Below are positions 57,427 to 64,000 of a stretch of 64,000 bases of DNA, piece by piece. The position numbers were made by a program, and so were the translations under genes. How positions within the stretch are numbered: position 1 is the stretch's first letter; each line of letters opens with the position of its first letter. Origin of the DNA: Gnetum montanum. Its lineage: Eukaryota > Streptophyta > Gnetopsida > Gnetales > Gnetaceae. The stretch is from positions 300,075 to 364,074 of the forward strand of contig MNCI01000921.1 in assembly GCA_015680685.1 (NCBI GenBank), given 5' to 3'. Below the pieces are notes generated by a model. It saw only the letters and a program-made list of their open reading frames with translations, was not told where the DNA came from and made no database searches.

Positions 57427-58515
57427 TGCCTCCAATGAAGAAGGTAGTTCAAGCTTTTTCAAGAGACATGGATGACATGAGAAATGCTCTCAAGCTCATT
57501 GTTTAGAAAATTGAAAAGCTTGGAGAGAAAAATAGGAGATGCTAATTCACCAAAAGCATCCAAGAAAGGGTACAAGTGATGCAATTCTTCACCAAGACAT
57601 TCCTCAATGCCATCTCTTAAAGATGATATTCCTTTTGAAGATGAATATTTTGGAGAAAGAGAAGCTCAAGATGATGTTTTTCTTCATGCTTTTGGTGCTA
57701 AAAATAAGTCTCAAGGCTTCAATTTTCCTAGGAAAGGAAAAAAGAAACTTTCTTCTAAGACTCAAAGGAAGCAAGGTAAAGGAATTGAAGTAACTATTGC
57801 AAAAGCTTTTAGACATGCTTCAAGGATGCCTCATGTTGAAGTCAAATCCTTCAATGGCATGGAAGGAACTAAAGCTTTTCTCTCTTGGTTGAAAATGATT
57901 AATAAGTACTTTGAACTTGAAGATGTGGAAAATCATCAAAATGTGTCTTTTACTAAAACCAAATTGGAAGGCATAACACTTGTATGGTGGGAAAAGGAAA
58001 GTCATTATTACAAGGTGAATAATGATACTCCTATCAAGGATTGGTCTTTAATGCAATTCATGCTCAAGCAAAAATTTGAGAAGACGCATCATAGAAAAGA
58101 GGCCATTCAAAAATTGAAGTACCTAAGGCAAGGTGATAAGAGTGTGAAGGACTACTACATGGATTTTTGTAAGGCTTTTCAGCTTGAAAAAGTTCATTGG
58201 GATGATTATGAACAAGCATCTAACTTTCAAGTAGGACTAAAAAGGGAGTATCAATAAGAGCTAACCTTCTATGAGACCCAAGCATTGGATGAGGCTTTTG
58301 AATTGGCTCTTAAGGTTGAAAAGAAACCTCAGGGCTACATTAGAGGTCCTAAATATTCTAAGGGCAATAACTCTAAAGCATTTAAAAGTGAGAAAGGAGC
58401 CAAGGAGCATGGAAATGCTAAGGAAGACACTAATGAGAAGAAAGAGAAGATCAAGGAGGGCCAAGATTCCAAGAAAGAATACATTAAGAATGAAAAGGAT
58501 CAAAGAAATGACTAT
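57427..58515 (+). pseudogene. gag of gypsy element 3, cut by another insertion
   Basis: A start MPPMKKVVQAFSRDMDDMRN lies at 57427. After shifts the main open frame runs 57607-58257: VEVKSFNGMEGTKAFLSWLK, TKLEGITLVWWEKESHYY, KDWSLMQFMLKQKFEKTHHR and LRQGDKSVKDYYMDF, a clear Retrotrans_gag domain. One TAA (58255-58257) at a probable Gln position separates it from 58258-58515 (DEAFELALKVEKKPQGYIRG, then a Lys/Glu-rich tail). The frame is cut at 58516 by LTR F. The 216-codon piece is among the best preserved of the gypsy frames here. Confidence 0.85.
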
Positions 58516-59394
58516 TGATGAGTCACATCATGGGTTATGTTGACGTGGTCCTATCAACATGGTCACATCGAGGTATGATTTGATGCATTGATGTGACTTC
58601 ATGAACATAGTGTTTATTTTTTCCTATAAATACATGCTCACCCGTCGTGTTTATGGCATCTTTTGTCATAGTTGTAGTGGAGCTCTTGTAGTTTTCTTAC
58701 TTGAAAGTTAGAATATTTTTCTAAGTGCTCATAGTAGGAGTCAAAGAGTGTACATATCTTTATTCAAGCACTATTGTACCTGAGCACGTCAGTGGGTGTG
58801 GTAATAAAGATGAGCTTTCTGATAAACCTTATAGCACATTGAAATAGATTAATTATTCCCTTTATGCATTTAATATTTTAAGTAATTTCCTTTAATGTTT
58901 TAAGTAATTAAGTAATTAATTAAGCTAAATTAAGATAGATTAAATAGTGATTAATTAAGCACATAAGTACGACCACTTCGAGTATACACTTGGTGCTTGG
59001 TAATACCAGGAACACTTAACGTTTGGTAACCTAGTAGCGTTAAATGTGGTTAGGATGTGTATAGTAAGTGGGAATGGATGCTTGTGCTAGGATTAGTTAA
59101 ATATTAGCTAGTTAGATTAAATTAGCAATTAAATTTCTTTAATTTTTATTCTTTATTCTTAGGTGAATTAGAACATATAACATAAAAAGGATAAAAATCA
59201 TATGCCTCAGTTGCACTTAACCATACCTTTGCATTTCACAAGGGTAATTGGGAAGATAATGATTGCAATGGTTAGTTTCACTTCCTAGAGACCCATGTAC
59301 TTAGAAGGCTATAAGTCTATGGAATCCAACTAGATTACATGTGAATGCTTAGTGATTCATATGGCTGGGCATAGGGTCTACTTGTCACTCATCA
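58516..59394 (+). repeat. LTR F (5' LTR of gypsy element 4)
   Basis: 879 bp from TGATGAGTCACATC to CACTCATCA. U3 has a CCTATAAATACATG TATA near 58624-58637. The conserved GCTTGGTAATACCAGG and GTTTGGTAACCTAG blocks (about 58994-59035) match the other LTRs of the family. Confidence 0.85.
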
Positions 59395-59414
59395 TTAGTG
59401 CCATTGCTGAGGAC
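59395..59414 (+). other. Primer-binding site of gypsy element 4
   Basis: TTAGTGCCATTGCTGAGGAC, a decayed tRNA-Asp-type site, directly after LTR F. Confidence 0.75.
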
Positions 59415-59559
59415 TTATATTTTGATACGTGTACTACTAGGACTTGGTGAATATTATTTGAGATTGTTGGAAAAAACCTTAAAGTTGTAATCATTCAAAA
59501 AATAAAAATAATAATAATTGGAATTAACACATACTAAATTTTTCTTTTAATCCAAAATT

Positions 59560-62030
59560 TCTTCTTCTCATGGGCATGATGAATCAAAATTGCCAATACC
59601 CCAAGAATTCAAGGTGGTGTACATTCCTCTAGATGAGTTTGTACCTGATTTCACCTTCATTCTGCATCAGGATGAATAACTATGGTGGAGAGATATGGAG
59701 GGAAATGCTGTGTTGCCTTTCAATCAATCTATTCCTAGGATGCTACTCCAAACTCTTAAGAGGTTGGACATCTAGTATCTCCATGATGAGTATGTTTTGT
59801 AGGACCATGACTATCAGGAATACCATCCCCCAGAAACACAACACAAATGAGATTGACACCAAGAGAAGCATCATGAAGCTATGAAGGGGAAATAGTTTAC
59901 TAATACTTTATTCTTGATAAACCAAAATGACAAGGAGGATCTTCACTCTAGGGGTTGTCAACATGAAGATTCTCCACCCCTTGACTTTGGCGAAGGGGGC
60001 TTGAACCCATACTTACACTCTACTATCAACAATCCTAGTTCAGGAAAAAGTAGGAGTCAAGGCGGGGGATTAGGTAGGCATTTTGATGATGATAAACTTG
60101 ATGATCATGACTGTGACAAGTGGAGATGAGGTGGTAGACACTATGGTGGTGATAATTCTTCTCCCTCTTCATCCTCTTCATTTGCATCTTCTTCCTCCTC
60201 CTTCAAATCTGATCAAAACTATAGGAGATGAAACCATGATGAAGGTGAATGGTGGAACAATGATCATAGAACCCATCATGAACAAAGGGATAGCAGAGGA
60301 AATATAGGCATCATTGAAATCATGATGATGATGAACTTTTATTGGCAACTCAAAGCATGTTGAACATCATAGAGGTAGTTAGAATTCCAACCAGACATAT
60401 GAAAGATAGCAGAATCAAGAGGCTAGATATAAACAATATCCCCAAATTTGAAGGGGGGTATAACTTAGATTCATAGAACAATCTTCAAGCCTTTCATGAT
60501 TCTTGTGCCTTGCAGAATAGATAGAATGACTGGAAAAAACTTAAGTTATTTCTCAAGACACTCATAAAAGAAGCAAAATTTGGTACCACTGCTTGGAGTT
60601 AGAATCAATTTGTAGATGGAGTATGATGCTTGAGTTGTTCAATGACAAATATCAAATGTGCTCTAGAGTGTCCAAGTTGAGAAAGCAAATCTAAGGTTGG
60701 TGAGTAGGAACACATGAACCCTTAGATGTAGCCATGGGTAGGTATTACTCTCTCTTGCATAGATGTCCTAGCCATAATTATTCTCAATAGGAGCAGCTTT
60801 GCCATATCATAAATGAGCTTCGATCAAAAATAAGGAGAACCCTTGGGATCTATGCCCAAGGGAGACTTTCAGAATTAAGGGTCTATTAGATCCAAAGGCT
60901 GTTGACTAGGTTATAAAAGAAGAAGGTGAGTTAAGAAAATAGGAAAGTGTTGAGGAGTATGACCAGGACCCTTTCATCAGAAAAAGCAAGGTCTAATTCT
61001 GTGAAAGTGAGGGAAGGCATCACTTGATGAAGTGGTGCAATAAAAAACCTTGCCAATTCAAAAATTTGTGTCTAAAATGTCAAGTAAGGTTGATAAAATG
61101 TGATAATCTTTGGATGAAAACTTCAACTACTCTAAAAATTTCATAAGAATCCAAAGAGCAAGCTAGTGATTATGATTGCAAGAGAAGAAATGAAGCTAAA
61201 TGTGCCTACGAATGGGGTAAGGGCAAAGTTGCTACAGTCGAAGAGGTTGTGGAGTTAGAATTAGATGATGGTGGTGGATGTGATATTTGCCAATATGAAC
61301 ATCCCAAGGGATGTTACCCTATTGTGTTACACTTATAGGAATATGGGGTGTATGCTCTGAATCCAAGATAAGCATATAGAAGGTTGCCTTATCCTCAAGG
61401 CAACCCAAGTCAATTTCACTAGTAATAGCAAGCTTATTATTCAAGTGGAGCTCCACCAAAATCGGACAAGCAATACCATTAGTCGTAGCATCCACAATCA
61501 TGGGGGATGCCACCAGCAAGATAGTAGTACCCTTACAAGCAACTTGATCCATATAGATACTATGTTCAGCAACCCATGTCTTTGTGTGACTCTTCTAGTC
61601 ATGCTTCCTTCCAGCATCACTATTACCCTCTAGAGTACTATAGAACTCATTCTCCATATCCTAGATGGGAATCCCCATATCCTTATCATCCTTCTCATCC
61701 TTTAGCACATGTCCCTCCACCCTTAACTAAATCACTGCATGCTCCATCCATGTAGGGTGAAATTCCCACATAGCTACAACAATGTAACACTACCAGGGCT
61801 ATTAACTTACAACTGGTTCCTTAGTCGAGTGAATTGGAAACTAGATCCTGTAAAAGAGCATTATTCCAAACCAATAGCCCTACAAAGCCCTCATTGACTC
61901 ATGCAACTGATTGTTATGTGTCTTCTTTATCACTTGCATCCATTCCTTTTGAGAGCCCTTCGAACCAAACGCCTTCTAAGATCTACACAGCTATGTTAAT
62001 CCATGTTGCATCTGATTGAATCAAGGTTGG
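59560..62030 (+). pseudogene. gag of gypsy element 4
   Basis: The start region reads a SSSHGHDESKLPIPQEF block and then DEFVPDFTFILHQDE, like the gag start of gypsy element 2. 59914-60129 is open with a Gly/Asp/His-rich stretch. The core is badly broken. 61281-61320 encodes CDICQYEHPKGCYP, the same Cys-rich knuckle as in elements 2 and ORF X. The end is Pro/Tyr/His-rich. Many stops. Confidence 0.65.
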
Positions 62031-62039
62031 CAACCTTCC

Positions 62040-62470
62040 TTGGAAATGGACTAATCCTTGCAGTCCTTTCATCTACTTGTAGATCACTGGAAATGAGGCA
62101 TGCAAGGCTCTTCTTGATTTAGGTTTTTGTGTTAACCTAATTTTTCCTGAAATGTACAATGCTTGAAACCTACCTCCTCTCAAGAAGAGAAAAATCTATT
62201 TAGAATTGGTAGATTAGTCCATCATTATTCCCTTGGGATTAGTGGAGGACATTGTGACCACTATTTATGGGTGATCATATGTTATCAATTTTATGGTGAT
62301 CAAGGTTGACAATTGCAAGGAAAATTTCCAATCATTATAAAAAGGGCTTGGTTGAGCATTGCTAATGTGCAAATGGAAATTAGAGATATTTCCAAGGAAA
62401 ATGCATTCAGAAAGATTAAGAAGAACAGAGTACCATGCATCATGTACAACTATATTAGGTGCAACTATGT
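62040..62470 (+). pseudogene. Retropepsin region of gypsy element 4
   Basis: ITGNEACKALLDLGFCVNLI near 62080-62140 matches CKALLDSGSSINLI of element 2, with D-L-G at the active site. IIIPLGLVEDIVTTIYG and FMVIKVDNCKENF follow. Stops interrupt the frame. 62470-62980 between protease and RT is decayed linker with short element-2-like blocks only. Confidence 0.65.
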
Positions 62471-62984
62471 GCAGAAACTATGATATATCAAAGGCACATC
62501 AATCAAAGAATGTAGATAGTATGTAGATGAATTTGAAATTCAAAAGTGCCTATACATAGCAACCATAAAATAGGAGGACATCTAGTGGCTAATAGCTAAT
62601 TTTGAAAGTAGCACACTTTGCATGGAACCTAATGAGAGCCTAACTTGTGCCTATGTTGAAGGGATGGATGAACTAGAGTAAGTTCATTACCAACTCTTTA
62701 ATGATGAACTTAATGATATCAGTTGGGAAGAGTTGGAAATCCATGATAGTTTTAAATAGGAGCCCTTAGAGTTAAAAACTCTACCTACCAACATGGAACA
62801 TGCATTTTTGAAAAATGGCAAGTTGGTGATAATCAATGCCAACCTTTCTCCCAAGTGGAAAAGAATACTATTGAACATGGTCAATAAATGGACAATAGCC
62901 TTTTCTTGGTAATATCCTAAACTCACAAGAATTGATCCTCAGATATGCTAGTATCACATCTATACTGATTTGACCATGAAGCCA

Positions 62985-64000
62985 AAGAGGCAATCACAAC
63001 GGCAGCTGAACCCCAAATTGAAGCAAATCGCGAGAGAAGAAATTGAATAACTCCTCAAGGTGGGGTTCATCTATCCAATTGCGAGATAGTGAGTAAGTTA
63101 GCCCACTTGTAATTAGGCTAAAGAGATATGACAAGTGGTGGGCTTGTATTAATTTTAGTTTGTTGAACATGGTGACATTCAAAGATCATATTCCATTACC
63201 ATTCACGGACCAAGTGTTGGACACTATTTTTGGGCATTGTTATTATAGCTTTCTAGATGGTTATAATGGCTATAAAAAAATTTAGATCACACCAAAGGAT
63301 CAAGCCAAAACAACATTCACAAGTCTCAGGAGGACTTTTGCATATTGTAAGATGCCCTTTGGTTTATGCAATGTTCCTGCAACTTTTCAATGCTTAGTCT
63401 TGAGCATTTTTCAATAGTAGAATGGTAGTGGGCTGGAAGTCTTCATGGATGACTTCTTCACCTATGGTGCTACATTTGAGCAATCCTTGGACTACCTTGA
63501 GTTAGTGATTAAAAGATACATGGAGACTAATCTTTAGCTCAATTAGCAAAAGAGCCATCTCATGGTCTAGGAGGCTATTATGTTGGGACATAGAATTTCT
63601 CAAGCAGGGATTGAAGTAGACCTTAAAAAGATTTGGGTCATCTAAGGAATAACCTACCAATTGGAAACTATTAAAGATTCTTGATCATTCCTTGGATACA
63701 TTAGCTACTACTAGTGATTCATAGAAAATTTTTCTAAGATTGCAAAATTGTTGGTCAAAGTTACAAAGAAATATGCTCCATTCATAGGGACTAAGGAATA
63801 TGAAAAGGCATTCCAAAGCCTTAAGCATAGGCTTGTAGAAACTCCAATTCTACAAGCACTCGATTCATCCTAACCATTTCACATTATGATGGATGCATCA
63901 AACTATGCTTTAGGAGCTATGCTTACATAGTTGGATGATCAGAAAAGTCCATATTACATCCACTGTGCAAGCTGAAGCATTGTGGATGCATAGCTTAATA
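62985..64000 (+). pseudogene. Reverse transcriptase of gypsy element 4 (partial)
   Basis: Blocks LNPKLKQIAREEIE, YDKWWACINFSLLNMVTFKD, FLDGYNGYKKI, AKTTFTSLRRTFAYCKMPFG, LCNVPATFQCLVLSIF and catalytic VFMDDFFTY, then GHRISQAGIEVDLKKI and FHIMMDASNYALGAM for the RNase H start. The frame has frequent stops and runs off the window end. Confidence 0.85.

Larger units (their letters stand above)
58516..64000 (+). mobile_element. Gypsy element 4 (5' LTR to RT, runs off window)
   Basis: LTR F (58516-59394), tRNA-Asp-type primer site, then decayed gag, protease and RT in + orientation. LTR ends (TGATGAGT..CACTCATCA), the GGTAATACC/GGTAACCTAG pair in the LTR and gag/RT motifs tie it to gypsy element 2 and the ORF X element. 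It sits inside the gag of gypsy element 3, so it is the younger of the two. The 3' end and target duplication are outside the window; the five bases before it are ACTAT. Confidence 0.85.

Noticed and set aside
1-64000. CRISPR arrays, bacterial operons, rRNA or tRNA genes
   Set aside because: None seen; introns, LTR elements and LINEs mark plant nuclear DNA.

Overview
This is nuclear DNA of a land plant. One host gene is certain: a ten-exon Qb-SNARE of the NPSN (novel plant SNARE) family on the + strand, 25554-32729, closest in design to NPSN13. Almost everything else is transposable-element sequence at several stages of decay: Helitron, Ty3/gypsy, Ty1/copia, L1-type and RTE-type LINEs, a probable SINE and a foldback element. 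The repeat load and AT-rich intergenic DNA would fit a gymnosperm or another large-genome seed plant, but nothing here fixes the species.

Layout. 1-3.4 kb: eroded Helitron Rep/helicase (+). 3.7-4.14 kb: foldback element. 4.5-8.71 kb: old Ty3/gypsy pol (-), cut by the next element. 8.71-22.04 kb: a composite of non-autonomous gypsy-type sequences with tRNA-Asp-type primer site. A minus-strand element (LTR A 8711-9527, LTR B 16501-17190) has gag and a long non-retroviral ORF ('ORF X') but no pol. It is joined head to head to a second, plus-strand partial copy ending in LTR C (21461-22038), giving an imperfect palindrome with arms of about 5 kb. 22.3-24.4 kb: LINE remnant. 24.4-32.8 kb: low-repeat gene island with a possible 124-aa ORF and the NPSN gene; its introns hold an RTE LINE with target duplication and a SINE-like sequence. 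32.8-39.28 kb: intergenic, with a triplicated 83-bp repeat and a 765-bp assembly gap. 39.28-44.51 kb: a young copia element with nearly identical LTRs and a perfect GATTT target duplication, inserted in an older LINE. 45.12-55.20 kb: a complete but decayed 10-kb gypsy element (-) with a perfect CATGG target duplication. 55.2-58.5 kb: 5' part of another gypsy element (+), with a perfect heat-shock-element palindrome abutting a TATA box upstream of its primer site and gag. 58.5-64 kb: the 5' LTR, gag, protease and RT of a further gypsy element (+), inserted into that gag and running off the window.

The elements at 8.7-22 kb, 45-55 kb and 58.5-64 kb form one extended family. They share TGATGAG...CTCATCA LTR ends, a tRNA-Asp-type primer site and, where a 3' LTR is visible, a CTCGAGGACGAGTTTTCAT box and a GGGGGTA polypurine tract. 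Two carry pol; the third has lost pol and gained ORF X, so it would need enzymes in trans. All coding parts described for the elements contain stops or shifts; only the NPSN gene reads as intact.
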